From positions 2,259,871 through 2,323,870 of the forward strand of contig JAGGNK010007115.1 of NCBI GenBank assembly GCA_017590115.1: DNA of 64,000 nucleotides. Reading direction: 5' to 3'. Of the stretch, positions 49,801-59,739 are shown piece after piece. Each line of letters opens with the position of its first letter. Within the stretch, counting starts at the first letter, position 1. The notes beneath the pieces are model-generated. The model saw nothing but the letters and a program-made list of their open reading frames with translations. It had not been told where the DNA came from and ran no database searches. Position numbers and translations under genes: made by a program. Source of the DNA: Montifringilla adamsi (Eukaryota > Chordata > Aves > Passeriformes > Passeridae).

Positions 49801-52800
49801 CCCGTGGGTGCCCGAATTTGAGGTGCGCACCACAGCCAGGTTAAATGAGGACGTGAGAGAGCACAAAGACTCCATCTCTGTGCATGCACTGATTTCCTGC
49901 TGTCCCTCCCGCCTTTCCCCTGCAGCTGGGGTGCCATGGCCAAGGTGACACCACGATTCTCTGTCCCCCTGACCCATCCCAGCCCACGTGTCCCCTCGGT
50001 ACCTCTATCTGCCAAGGTCCAGGTGGAAGCATTGGGACAAGGAGAGAGCAGCAGAGCCGTGAGGAGGAGGGATGGAACAGAGGAATGGAGGTGGGAGAAG
50101 ATGACGGGGACATGGGGACTCAGGGATGTCCCCAGGGCAACACCCTACCTGTGGGGCAGCGCTGCGTTTCTGGCTGACTGCTGCCAGGTAGCTCAGGATC
50201 AGCTTGGTGGCTTCGGTCTTCCCTGAGCCACTTTCCCCACTGAAACACAGAGCAGGGGCATGGCTGGGGCCACCACCAGGCAAGGGGTGCCCACCCCAAA
50301 CCCCCTGAGCACCCCGGGGCCAAGCCAGGCTGGTGGCAGCCGCCCAGCAGTGAGGGTGGTGTTAATCAGGGGCTGTGCCTGGGGACAGCCTTGTCCCACC
50401 TGATGACGATACACTGGTTGTGTTTGGCATCCATCACTTTGGAGTAGGCGACGTTTGCGATGGCAAAGAGGTGCCTGGGGTGGGGAGAAGCAGGGGGTGG
50501 GAGGTGCCATGCTGGCCCAGCACAGGGCCCCCCAAAATGCCCTGAGCTTCCCCATGCACAGACACAACCACTCCAGCACCCAGTGACCCAGGCTCTGCTG
50601 CGGGATCTGAGTGTGGGGGGAAGAGATGGGAGTGACCCCATCCCCTCAGGGCGTTTGGGGACAGCCTGGTACTCACGGTGGGTTTTCACCCAGGGCTCTG
50701 CCCTCGTACTGCTGCACCTGCTCCTTGCCGTAGATGTTGTAGAGCCGGTACGGGTTCACCGACACCAGGATGCTGCCGATGTAGGTCTGCCAGAGAGAGG
50801 GTGTGGGGCTGCGAGCCCTCGGGGGGGTGACTCCCCAAAGACCCCACCCCACACTCTTTGGGGGATGCTGTGTCCCCCTAAGCTTACGTAGATGAGCTGG
50901 CGCTCGAACCGCGTCCGGATGTTGCTCAGCACTGCAGCCTCCTGCAGGTCCCTGCCGTGGAGCAGAGGCTGAGTTAGGGGGGGCAGAGGGACAGAGGAGG
51001 TGACAGAGGGACTCTGCTGTGCCCAGAGTGCCCTCAGCATCTCCAGGCCTGGGAGGCTGAGGCAGAGCTCATGTTGGGATGAGATGGGGTGGGATAGCAG
51101 GGTCAGGGATATGGGGCTGGGGGCTGCAGCCCCGTTGTCCCCCACAGAGCTGAGTCACGGCGGAGGGGACAGGGACACTCACTCCAGCTGGGTCATGTCC
51201 TCCAGCCCGTCCTCCTCCTGTGGCTCCTGGTACCGCACGATGGGCAGGCTGCACAGTGACTGCATCTGCATGGAGCAAACACCCCACGTGGCCGGGATGT
51301 GCCAGCACCCTCAGATGTCCCACCCAGTCACCACCACCACCCCAAAACCTCGACTGTGACCCCAAACCAGGGGACATGCAGTCAGCATTGGCACCCCACA
51401 GCCCCAAAACCAGTCCCCCAGGAGGAGCATAGTGTGTCAGCTGAGAGCAGCAGTGCTGGAACACAGAAACGTGAGGCCACAAGGCCACCTTGGGGCTGGT
51501 CCCAGGAAAACCTGCTCCTGGGAATCCCGCTCACCGTGGGCATCACCTTCAGGGCAGGTGATGGAAGGGGGCTGAGGCTGTTCCCCCCGGCCACGTGCAG
51601 GGATGACACAGGACAGGTGTCACACGGGAGCCTGCGCTGGCACCCGGCCAGGGGGTGGGCAGGAAAGCGGACACCCCGCCGGGTCACCGTGCCACCTGCA
51701 CCCGTCCCCGGGATCGGGTCTCTGCATTTCCATACGCCAGAATCAAGTGTCCCCAGAGGGGCCGCTCGCGGGGGGACACACAACCGGTGATGGTCCCCTC
51801 TTCCAGCCTGCTCCCCACGGGAGGACCCCCGCCAGCACCCAGACACCCACTACGGCCATTCCCCCCCACGCTGGGCACTGCAAACCCCTCTGCTTTCATG
51901 CCTGGGTGAGCCATCAGGCACCTTAACTCGCCACCCTGCCCCGGGTTCCGCCAGCTGCCAGCCCACCCCCGGCTCCATCCCCCGAGGGGCTCCCCGCGGG
52001 CGTTACCTTGCTACGCCAGGGCTGCTTGCTGCCCAGGTACCCCTCTGCCCAGGGGTGCCTGTCCCTCCAGCCGCCCGCCGGCGGGCGCTGGCACAGGTAC
52101 CGGGCGATATCGGCTCCCCACTGGCCTGCCCACCGCCGGCCGCGCTGGGTGGGCTGCTGGGGGAGCCCCTGCTCGGCTGTCCAGGCGTCGGGCATCTCCC
52201 GCACCCGCACGACGTGCTGCGTGGACCAGTGCTGCTTGTACATGCGGGATGCGCGGCGGAAGGAGCCCAACCTCTGCACCTGCGGCGTCACCACCGCGTA
52301 GCGCCCCGCGCCCTCCTCCCCGGCCCCGTCACCCTCCATGGGCTCCGCCGGTCCCGGGGGACGAGCGCCGTGCCGGGGGACGGCCGGAGAGCCGGGGGCT
52401 CGCCCGTGGGGCGGTGGGAAAGCGGCACGGCGGGGCGGTGAGGGACTGCGGTTGCCCCGTGGGTTGGAAGGGAGGATGGGGCGCCCGACCTCGGCCCAGC
52501 CCCGGCGCCCCGAGGGTGGGCTCGGAGACCGGCGGGTGCTCCCGTCCCGCCGGGATGGGCGCCGGGGCATGGGGGGCGAGCGAGTGGAGGGAAGGCGGCT
52601 GGGTGGTGAGGATGAGGGGGCTTTGCTGGGGGCTATGCTCTTTACGAGCAGCGAAGCCAGGGACTGCGCCACGGAGCGCCCCTTGGAGAGGCTGCGGCCC
52701 CCCGCTTCAGCAGACGGCCTCGGAGGTGGGGAGTGGGGGGCCATCCCGGCAAGGGGCTGCCCGATGCGCTGGATGAAACTTTTGGGGGTGCTGGGAGCGG

Positions 52801-55666
52801 GGCTGGGCGGAGGGGGCACCCCGGCGGGACCCCGCGGGGCGCCCTGCCAGGGGGGCAGCTCCTCACCCCAGGAGGGGCCGAGGCGGCGGCTGCCGGGGCG
52901 GGACGATGGTGCCAGGAAGGGGGTCCTCTGCAGGGGCTTCACCGCCTTGGTGGGGGGCTCGGGAAGCCGGGGCCAGGCCTGGGGGAGCGGCAGCCCGGGT
53001 GGGCTGCTCCGGCGCGATGACAGAGCTCTGCCGGCCCCGGGCCCCCCCAGGCGCCTCCCCCCCGGCCCCGGCGAGCGGGGAGCGGGCGGTGGAGGGGCGG
53101 GGGGCTCGGCGCCGAAGCGCCGGAGGCTGGCACCGAGGGAGGGGGAGCGCCTCGGCCCCTCGCCCCGAGTGCTACCGGGGCGCGGGGGGACGGGCGGCGG
53201 CGAAGAGGAGCGCCCGGGGTTGGCGAAGGGGTTACGGAGCGACGGCCGGCGAGCAGCCCCCGGCTCCCGGGGAGGGGGCTGCCCCCAGGGCCCCCCCGGT
53301 GAGGAAGAGTCCCGGCCCCCCAAAGCGGCGCTCTCCATCCCCGCCAGCCTGCGGCTGGAGCGCCTGTAGGAGAGCTGGGGGGTGCGGGACCCCCGAAATC
53401 CCCCGGCACCTCGCGGCGGGCGGCTGGCAGGAATCGAGAGGGATCGCTGGAGGAACTGCCCCAGGGGGCTCCCGCACGCCCGCGCTGCCGAAACCGGGCG
53501 TGCCGGGGATGCCGCGGGGCCGGGGGCTGCCGGGGGCGGCGGCGGCTCGTACTCGTCGTAGTCGTCCTCGTCACGGGCGGCGGGAAGGTGGGGGGACGGC
53601 GGGAGGGGGACATCCAGGCGGTCCCTGCCGAAAAGCTTGACCTGGGGTCGGGGGAAGAGCCTGAATTTCCTGTTGAGGGAGAGCTTGGAGGAGAGCGTCT
53701 CCCGCATGCCCCGGAGCGAGGAGGCGCTCAGCATGGAAAAGGGATACTCCTTCTCTTCTTCCTCCTCTTCTTCCCACTCCTCGGGCTCCTCTCCCTCCGC
53801 GATCTCCTCCAGGCCCAGGGCGTAGGGGTTGCAGGAGGATTGGGCATGCGGCGCCCACCCACCCTCGCTGTACTGGATGCGATGCTCGGGATACTCGCCC
53901 CCAGGGTACCCCCCAGCAAAGGGCTCCCCAAAGTCCTCGTAGGGGTCCCCCCTGTAGCCAAAGGGCCCTGCTGCCTCCTCACCATACTCTGGGTCACTGC
54001 TGTACGGGTCATAGAGGCTGAGGGGAGACCCACCACCATACGGTCCCTCGTCCTCGAGCTCTGAGTCGCCGTAGGGGTGCCCTGGCTGCTCACCATCCTC
54101 CCAAAACCCCCCGTAGTAGTCATACTCCTCCTCTGTCTCATAGCCAGGGTAGTCAGAGTAGGGGGCCGGCACCGCGTCCTCGAAGCCATACCCTGCTGGG
54201 TAGGCTGGACTCTGCATGTAGCCTTCCTCCTCCTCGGAGTAGTTGTGCTGGGGGCCGTAGGCTCCATCCTCCTCCCCTCTGTAGCCATGCCACGGGCCGT
54301 AGGCTCCATCCTCCTCGGCGTAGCCGTGCTGAGGGCCGTACGCTCCATCTTCCTCCTTGGGCTGACTGCGCCAGGGCCCGTAGGCTCCCTCTTCCTTCCT
54401 GCCATAGCCACGGCGGGAGCCGTAGGCTCCATCCTCTTTGCCGTAGCCTCGCCGGCGGCCGTAGGCTCCGTTCTCCTCCTCGGCCCAGCCGTAGCGCGGC
54501 ACTGGCGGCTCCGCGGCTGCACGCTGGGAGCGCCGCCGGGACGGCCGCCTCGCCATGCTGCCCTGCCGCGAAGTGCCGGGCGCCGACAGCCCGACACCGC
54601 CAGGGATCCGCTTCATGTTGGCCCGGTGCCTGAGGATCTCGTCTTCCGCGGGGAACGGCAGCTTCTTGGCACCGATACGGGACAGCCAGGCCGTGTCAGT
54701 CGCCCGGCCGCCCCCCACCAGCCGCCCGCGCCGGGAGAGCACCTTCCTGGCCAGCCAGCCCGTGGCAGAGGCCGCCTTGCTCAGCACCTGCGCCCGGGGC
54801 TTGAATTTCCTTTCCGGGCGCCGGCGGAAGAGCAATGAGCCGTCCTCGGGGTCCTGCCCGCCCCGCCGCAGCAGCAGGAAGGATGGCCTCGATGGTGACT
54901 CCTTCTTGGCCTCCTCCTTGGCCTCCTCCTTCCTCTTCTTGCCCACCTGCTTGAAGCGCATCATCAGGTTGGAGGTGGACTTGAGCACTGCCTTATTCTT
55001 CTTTTTCTTCCTCTTCTTGGTGCTGTGCTTATGCAGGCCCCAGAAGAAGCGGGATGTGTTCTTGAACTGCCCCTTCTTGGGCCGGCGCAGCCCCAGGTTC
55101 TTGAAGCCCAGGAAGAGCTTCGAAGTGCTGCGGAGGCTCCGCTTTGCCCGGGCCTTCGGAGGCTCTGCCGCCTCCTCCTCGGCTGGGCTGGCTTCCACAG
55201 AATCTTTGGGCTGGCCCTTGGCCTCTGCACCCTTGGCCCCTTTCTTCTTCTTGTCGGTTGCCAGCCCCATCATCAGCTTGGAGGTGCCCTTCGTGTTCTT
55301 CTTGGCTGTTGCAGCACTGCTCTCGCCCTCCTCTTCCTCCGTCTCCTTCTTCCCACGGCCCAGTTTCTTTGCCACTCCTGCCTTGGGCAATCCCTTCTTC
55401 CCCTTCCCCTTCTTGGGCTCCTCTGCAACCACCTCCTCCTCATCTTTCTCCTTTTCCTCCTTTTCCACCTCCTTTTCCTCTTCCTTTTCCTCCTTTTCTT
55501 CCTTTTCCTCCTCCACCACCTCCGTCTCCTCACTCTCCTCTGCCTTCAGCAGCTCTGCATCCGAGGCATCCTCCGACTCGTTGGGATCCTCCTTCTTGCC
55601 CTTCTTGCCATCCTTCCCTTTCCCTTTGCCCGCCTTCCCTTTGGGCTCCCCCTTCTTGCCGGCCAT
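32730..55666 (-). CDS. MYO15A: MYO15A (unconventional myosin XV), essentially complete coding sequence
   Basis: Actin motor that carries whirlin and other elongation factors to stereocilia tips in inner-ear hair cells. Sixty-three coding exons were traced from 55666 down to stop TGA at 32730-32732. All junction phases agree; the sum is 10,416 bases, giving 3,471 residues (human about 3,530). Order: N-terminal extension encoded by one exon (residues 1-1220), motor (about 1221-1900), IQ neck (about 1901-2005), first MyTH4 and FERM-like region split by a Pro-rich insert (about 2005-2801), SH3 (about 2801-2932), second MyTH4 (about 2975-3145), FERM (about 3146-3471) and C-terminal SEITLL, a class I PDZ ligand for whirlin. 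Exons are listed under the domain entries. The non-coding first exon was not identified. No frameshift or missing core motif was seen. Synteny with ALKBH5 and DRG2 supports myosin XVa over MYO15B. Confidence 0.97.
33128..33245 (+). mobile_element. CR1 LINE 3' fragment (short)
   Basis: CAAACTGGTCTAGTGGAAGG, then GTCCCTGCCAGGGGGTGGAA, and a tail near CCGTGATTCCACG. This is the terminal CR1 segment on the plus strand, in a MYO15A intron between exons 32921-33061 and 33272-33405. Confidence 0.85.
35291..36728 (-). CDS. MYO15A: MYO15A second MyTH4-domain exons
   Basis: Exons 36601-36728, 36470-36524, 36300-36372, 36010-36083, 35844-35926, 35527-35657 and 35291-35385. The MyTH4 signatures are [18 protein letters not shown] and [15 protein letters not shown], followed by [18 protein letters not shown]. 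Exon sizes and phases agree with uninterrupted translation into the FERM domain. Confidence 0.93.
36795..37734 (-). CDS. MYO15A: MYO15A SH3-domain exons
   Basis: Exons 37623-37734, 37391-37465 and 36795-37000. SH3-like sequence runs from [20 protein letters not shown] through GDIIHL and [10 protein letters not shown] to [18 protein letters not shown], the last being the typical tryptophan-containing SH3 end. It is followed by an Ala-rich stretch ([14 protein letters not shown]) also characteristic of this protein. The ALYDY-type signature is weak, as in other myosin XVa proteins. Confidence 0.92.
37959..44495 (-). CDS. MYO15A: MYO15A first MyTH4 and split FERM-like tail exons
   Basis: Exons 44414-44495, 44200-44330, 43221-43316, 42895-43130, 41867-42045, 41683-41755, 41322-41513, 41078-41172, 40902-40990, 40696-40822, 40500-40561, 40313-40376, 40090-40228, 39774-39864, 39595-39691, 39270-39391, 39118-39177, 38834-38909, 38375-38490, 38180-38298, 37959-38100. 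The MyTH4 signature is [16 protein letters not shown] across the 43221/43130 junction, followed by [13 protein letters not shown]-lobe-like pieces are [19 protein letters not shown] sequence in exon 41322-41513 and [10 protein letters not shown] in exon 39270-39391. Exons 40902 down to 39595 encode a Pro/Gln-rich linker that keeps the conserved [16 protein letters not shown] segment. The linker is the least conserved part, so a small exon could have been missed there. Confidence 0.88.
42130..42535 (+). mobile_element. Solo long terminal repeat of an avian endogenous retrovirus-like element
   Basis: An abruptly AT-rich island in the MYO15A intron between exons 41867-42045 and 42895-43130. It contains a CCAAT box near 42333, TAGTATAG-type runs, a plus-strand AATAAA at 42449-42454 and an ending around GGGGATTGCCTGTTTCTACT. 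It resembles the widespread songbird LTR families I remember. No internal retroviral genes flank it, so it appears to be a solo LTR, antisense to MYO15A. The ends are approximate and no target duplication was confirmed. Confidence 0.7.
42549..42760 (+). repeat. Degenerate tandem duplication
   Basis: Two diverged copies of a roughly 100-base unit, about 42555-42635 and 42674-42755. They share phrases such as CTCAGAGCATT, GGACTTGGC/GGACCTGGC and TGTGCCAGGCTGGCCC. Adjacent to the LTR, within a MYO15A intron. Confidence 0.55.
43500..43695 (+). mobile_element. CR1 LINE 3' fragment
   Basis: Plus-strand CR1 3' end with CACAGGTTGCCCAGAAAAGC, CAACCTGGTCTAGTGGAAGG and CAACCCAAACCATTCTGTAT. It is 5'-truncated and sits in the MYO15A intron between exons 43221-43316 and 44200-44330. 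Confidence 0.9.
44640..45299 (-). CDS. MYO15A: MYO15A neck (IQ motifs) exons
   Basis: Exons 45124-45299, 44971-45055 and 44640-44693. The first carries IQ-like light-chain binding sequence ([20 protein letters not shown]) and a second, [15 protein letters not shown]. The next is Arg-rich ([15 protein letters not shown]). The third is a charged helix ([18 protein letters not shown]) that leads into the tail. Confidence 0.92.
45388..51265 (-). CDS. MYO15A: MYO15A motor-domain exons
   Basis: Twenty exons: 51183-51265, 50888-50951, 50677-50786, 50400-50474, 50149-50239, 49566-49669, 49025-49088, 48827-48940, 48481-48642, 48272-48385, 48114-48172, 47710-47833, 47533-47628, 47327-47458, 46932-47057, 46696-46773, 46173-46327, 46003-46048, 45748-45872, 45388-45505. 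The P-loop [12 protein letters not shown] spans the 50400/50239 junction, switch I is [10 protein letters not shown] (exon 49566-49669), and switch II is DIYGFE (exon 47710-47833). The first exon begins with ATG as its first codon (MQSLCSLPI), the likely start of the short isoform that skips the giant exon. The exon at 49566-49669 has an alternative in-frame upstream AG that would add LSPSPRQ. All nucleotide-binding motifs are intact, so an active ATPase is expected. Confidence 0.95.
47105..47180 (+). mobile_element. CR1 LINE tail (very short)
   Basis: Only the extreme 3' end remains: TCCTTTCCAACCCAAGCCAT, then TTCTGTGATTCCATGATG and TTTCTATGATTCTTTGAG. It lies in the MYO15A intron between exons 46932-47057 and 47327-47458. 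Confidence 0.85.
47981..48032 (+). repeat. Two-copy 26-bp tandem repeat beside the duplicated exon-3 segment
   Basis: Two near-identical units beginning CTGGCATTTCACTTCCCACA and CTGGCATTCCACTTCCCATA, period 26. They directly adjoin the 31-bp copy at 48035-48065. Confidence 0.8.
48035..48065 (-). repeat. Exact 31-bp intronic copy of the MYO15A exon-3 acceptor and start
   Basis: Identical over all 31 bases to 51241-51271, which spans the 3' splice site and first codons (ATG CAG TCA CTG ...) of the MYO15A exon at 51183-51265. The copy sits in the intron between exons 48114-48172 and 47710-47833, same orientation. Read as an exon it would run to a GTATGG donor 32 bases after the acceptor AG. Confidence 0.9.
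52007..55666 (-). CDS. MYO15A: MYO15A giant N-terminal extension exon (residues 1-1220)
   Basis: One uninterrupted coding exon of 3,660 bases from [11 protein letters not shown] to a donor (GTAACG) after the codon for residue 1220. In mammals the equivalent exon is exon 2 and is present only in the long isoform. Visible layout: a Lys/Glu-rich segment (residues 1-125), four basic TS-x-[LF] repeats (about 128-245), a basic Ser/Arg stretch, a GAYG tandem repeat (about 395-484), an acidic Tyr/Pro/Gly-rich part (485-660), the conserved-looking [20 protein letters not shown] block (near 670-690), a long Pro/Arg/Ser-rich region (700-1130) and a final basic segment. It is largely low-complexity and probably disordered. 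Start chosen because ATG at 55666 has a strong context (A at -3, G at +4) and matches the family start. Confidence 0.93.
54215..54482 (-). repeat. MYO15A: GAYG coding tandem repeat in the MYO15A N-terminal extension
   Basis: About six to seven imperfect units of 13-16 codons, each starting GAYG preceded by an acidic pair, for example [60 protein letters not shown] and [12 protein letters not shown]. Residues about 395-484. The repeat keeps frame throughout. Confidence 0.9.
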
Positions 55667-55688
55667 CCTGGCAGCGGCGGGCGCTCAT
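55530..55688 (-). promoter_or_regulatory. Overlapping upstream ORF at the MYO15A long-isoform start
   Basis: An ATG at 55686-55688 lies 22 bases before the MYO15A ATG, out of frame with it. It opens a 53-codon frame starting [12 protein letters not shown] that ends at 55530, inside the main coding sequence. It has A at -3. A plausible splice acceptor (CCTCCCAG) lies about 15 bases further upstream, so the uORF would be in the same exon as the main start. Confidence 0.5.
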
Positions 55689-58600
55689 GCTCCGGCGGGG
55701 CGCTGGGAGGTGATGCCCTGTGCGGGCAGGAGCCTGCTCCCGGCACAACGCTCGGCTCGGGACCCCGCCGCCTGCCCCGGCTGGGAATTTACCTGTGCCC
55801 GGCTTTGGCGAGGCACATGCCCGTGCGTGGCTCCCTCGGGCGCCGGTGGCCGCCCGCTTGGCATGGCGCTGGGGCGGCGGGACCCGGCCCGGGGCAGCCC
55901 GGCGGAGCTGCTCCTGCTCCCGCGCACCCCCGAGTCGGCAGCGCGGTGCCGGTGGCTGGGATCCGGCTGTAACCCAACCGCCAGGCTCGCGGTGGCATGA
56001 ATAATGTAAGGGATGCACCACGCCAGCCCCGAGAGTTTTCCGAAGGAGCAGGGAAAGGCTCCTGCTGCTGGGAGCATCCCCCCAGGGCAGCGCTGCAGGG
56101 GCAGCATCGTTACCCCAAAACGGGACCCTCCCCGCGCCTCGGGGCTTCCTCTGCCCCTCCCTGAGGAATCAGCCTCTTCCTCCAGTCAGCACCGAGTCGG
56201 ATGAAGCCCTGGGATCCGAGAAGCCAAACGGCGGCACCAAGAGAGAGGTGACAATTCTGCAGAGCCCAAGGCAGCAGCGGGAGCATACCCAAGGGGAGCG
56301 GCGCAAGGGACACAACACCCGACCAAATTCCACAGCCCTCCTGGGAAGCACTGGGGAGCCCAGAGCCTGCAGGGCACTCCTCATGCCATGCCAGGTGTCA
56401 GGTATGGGCAGGGTGTCACACGTGCCCACACACAGCTGGCAAAGGGGGTTGCATGTGCCACACGTGTGGCCCGTGGCAGTGCCAGCAGCGTGTTCGCACA
56501 CACACGTGCCCGGGAGCAGGGTGGTGACCACATCAAATGTTAATGCCAGGCCTGGATTCCTGCAGCTCATCAAAGTTTAAGCAGCAGCAGTGGGAACTCG
56601 CTGTCCCACATGGATCACCTGCAGGCTGCAGTGGGGCTGGTGTGGGCAGGGGCAGCTGCACCCCCTTTCAGGGGATGTGTTTGGGGAGACAGAAGCATCC
56701 AGCTGTGCAGCAGCTGGCAGAACCAAAGAACCAGCAGCAGTTACTGGACTGAACCCATTGGTCTCCCCCAGGATCAGAAGAGCCCAAGGCTGGCACCTCC
56801 TGGCACTGTGTTGTCCCCAGCTTTGTCCCTCTGTGCCACATCTACAGTGGAGCACCATCCACCGTGATCCCATGGCTTTGCCTGCTCCCTGCATGAATTT
56901 CTGGAATAGACACATCCTGCTCTGCACAGATGGAGGCAGCTCTGGAGTGCAGGGTGGGCAGAGGGGAAGAGTGGGATGAGAGGCACCTGGCAGGCATCAG
57001 GAGAGGGTCTGTGACAGAAACAGGATCAGCAGGAGCCCTACTGGCACTGTCACAGTCCATGCACAGGTCTGCCATGGCCACTGAGCCATATGGGGCTGAC
57101 AGAGCCTGTCCTGCCAGGGACACAGGCACCTGCCACACAGCACCACCCCACCCCTCCTCCTGGCATGGGCACACAGAGCCTGGGCACCACGATGTGGCAG
57201 GGAACCACCTCGGGCAGGGACACAGCCCTTCCCTCTCTGCTGGCAGAGAGCAAAGGGGTACCAGCCTGGTAAAAGCTGCTAGAGGTCACTCCCTGCATCC
57301 CACCACTCGTGCAGTCCTTGCCACCACCCCACTGCCCTCCACGGTCCCTACCTCTGTTCCCCAGGCAGGGTGGCCCTGGCAGTGCTCTCAGTGCCCTGGC
57401 ACGGCTCCCGTGCTGTTGCCATGGCTGTGCCCGTGGTGCCTCCCTGCCCATGACAAGGGCTCTCCAGGAAGGGGGGAATAAAGGGAGAGAGAGGGGCTTC
57501 ATCCCACACAGATGCTGCCTCCCATGGTCCCAGCCTCCATACCAGACCCCAAAACACCTCCCCATGTTCTTTGTCCTGGTTCACCTGCCTTTGGCAAGGC
57601 AGAGCTGGCCAGGAGGCTTTTGTGCCCAGGTGCAGGGGGATGGAAGCAAAGCAGGGGTCAGAGGGACATCCACCCATGGTGGCTGTTTCCATGCTGTCTG
57701 GGCAGGGCTGCATTCAGCAGCAGCACACAGGAGGGACCCTGGCTTCAAAACCTGGCAGTGAGGGGTCTCTGTGGTGGCAGTGGGTACCCAGAGCATCCTT
57801 TAGTTGGGTCACTCCTGAATGTCTCCAGCCACGTGGGTGAGGCAGGCAAAGCCACCTCTCCCCAGGGACACGGCCCAGGGCAGCCCCGGTGGCACTGCCA
57901 CAGCCTGGGGCTGTGCCTGGCTGGATGCAGGGAGGGGATGGAGGCTTTGGCCTCGGGGGTTCACCCGCCCCAGCCCGGCAGGACGCGCGGCTGCCCAGGA
58001 CTGTACCTTCTGAGTGCCGGCATCGGCGGGCAGCAGCTCCGCTCTCCAGGCAGGTCTGCGGTCACCAGCCGGCCCCGGGTCTGCTTACAGCCTGTTTCCA
58101 GTTACAGCCGGAGCAGGGCTCCGTGCCACCACACCACGCCGTGCCTCCCGGGAGCCCCACGCTCCGGCACCACAGAGCCAGCCCGGGCAGCTCCTGGCTG
58201 CGGCAGCACCTCTCAGCACATCCCCCTCCCTGTCTTCAGTTCTGCATCATTGCACATCCACTCTGCAACACCTGTGAGCAGGTGAGGAAGCCCAGCCACA
58301 GCTCTTGTCACTCCACTCACAGCTCCAGGGATGCTGGGAGCATGGGGATAAACTGGACCCTGCCAGCAGTGTGGCAATGGCACAGCCCTCCAAGCCGCCG
58401 AGGCACAGTGGGGTCTTTCTTTGCTCCCCAAGCACACACCACCCCCCTACCTGGCTAATTTCCACCCCCTCCAGTTCCTGCCTCCAAAATGAGGATGGGG
58501 ACCTGGCACATGAGCAATAGACAGCAATCCCTGCCTGCCAGCTGCTGCCTGCTCCCCATGAGGGAGGTGTTATGGGAGGAGATAGGCCAGAGCAGATGCT

Positions 58601-59739
58601 GGGAGAACAAAGCAGCTGGGCACGATGCTGGCATGCACCCAGGAATATGCTGGCTGGCAGCCCTGGAGCCAGGTCACAGCCCTGTGCCATCACCTCAGTC
58701 CCAAAGCCAAGCCCGGGAGTTTTCCTGGGGCAAAACAACCCTGAGGTAAAAGGAATGTGGGGAAGGGGTGGTAAGAAACGGGGGTAGAGGGTTCCAGGGA
58801 AGGAAGGAGTGTTCAGGGGAGGCTGCTCTGCTCTGGAGGGCAGTGGGAATGTGGGGCTGTGCAGAAGGTGGGAAGGCAGAAGGTGAAATAAGGGAGGGTA
58901 AAGACAGCAAGCAGCCAAGCAGGGACAGGCAGGGACAGGCAGAGGTGAGGGGACACCACACACGTTGACCAGGAGAACCTGAACAGCAGCGCTCGCTTAA
59001 AAACCACCATCCACACAAAGGTTCCTTCCCAGCAAAGCCCCTGCGAGCCCAAGGGAGGTGCCACCCAGCTGGGGCACCCAGAGCCACTCACCTGGGGTGG
59101 CCAGCTGCCCTGCACGGCGTGGGGCTGCCTCGCTGCTCTGCCGGCCCCGCTCCCCGCGGGACCGTGGCTGCTGCATATTTGATGACTGCTATTATTGTCA
59201 TCTCTGCTGAGCAGAGCAATGGGAGCTGAGCTTCCCTCACAGAGCTGGAGGGGTGGAGGGGTGAGGGCCTCCTCCTCCTCCCGTGGTCCCTGTCCCTTGC
59301 AGCCCTGGTGACACAGCTGGAGTGTCCCACATCCCTCCCAGGATGTAAGTCAGCCCCAGTGTAGCCCAGATGTGAACAGCTGCCCTGACCCATTCTGGCC
59401 CCCAAACCAATGGGAGTTTGGAAGAAATCACAGAACATGGGAACCATCTCCTCACACCCCTCTCCAAAGGTGGGCTGGGACCAACCAGCTGCAGAGGTTC
59501 TGGCAGGGATCTAGACACCCACTACCCCAAAAATATCAGAGCATTCTCTCCTCTCTGGATGAGCAGGACACTCCATCTGCCTTCACAACACTCCATTCTC
59601 CCCATTCCAGCACGGGTCTCCTGCATCCCACCAAACTGGGGGCCGTTTTCCTGCAGTGATGGAGCCATGGCTCTGCCAAATGCAGGGGCAGAGAGAGCAT
59701 CGTGCTGCAGCACCCGAGCCGGGAAAACCTCGGCTTCCT

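Noticed and set aside
54555..56000. Plus-strand 481-codon frame opposite the MYO15A start
   Set aside because: Antisense shadow of the Lys/Glu- and Arg/Ser-rich MYO15A exon, giving Ser/Phe/Leu runs; no independent features.
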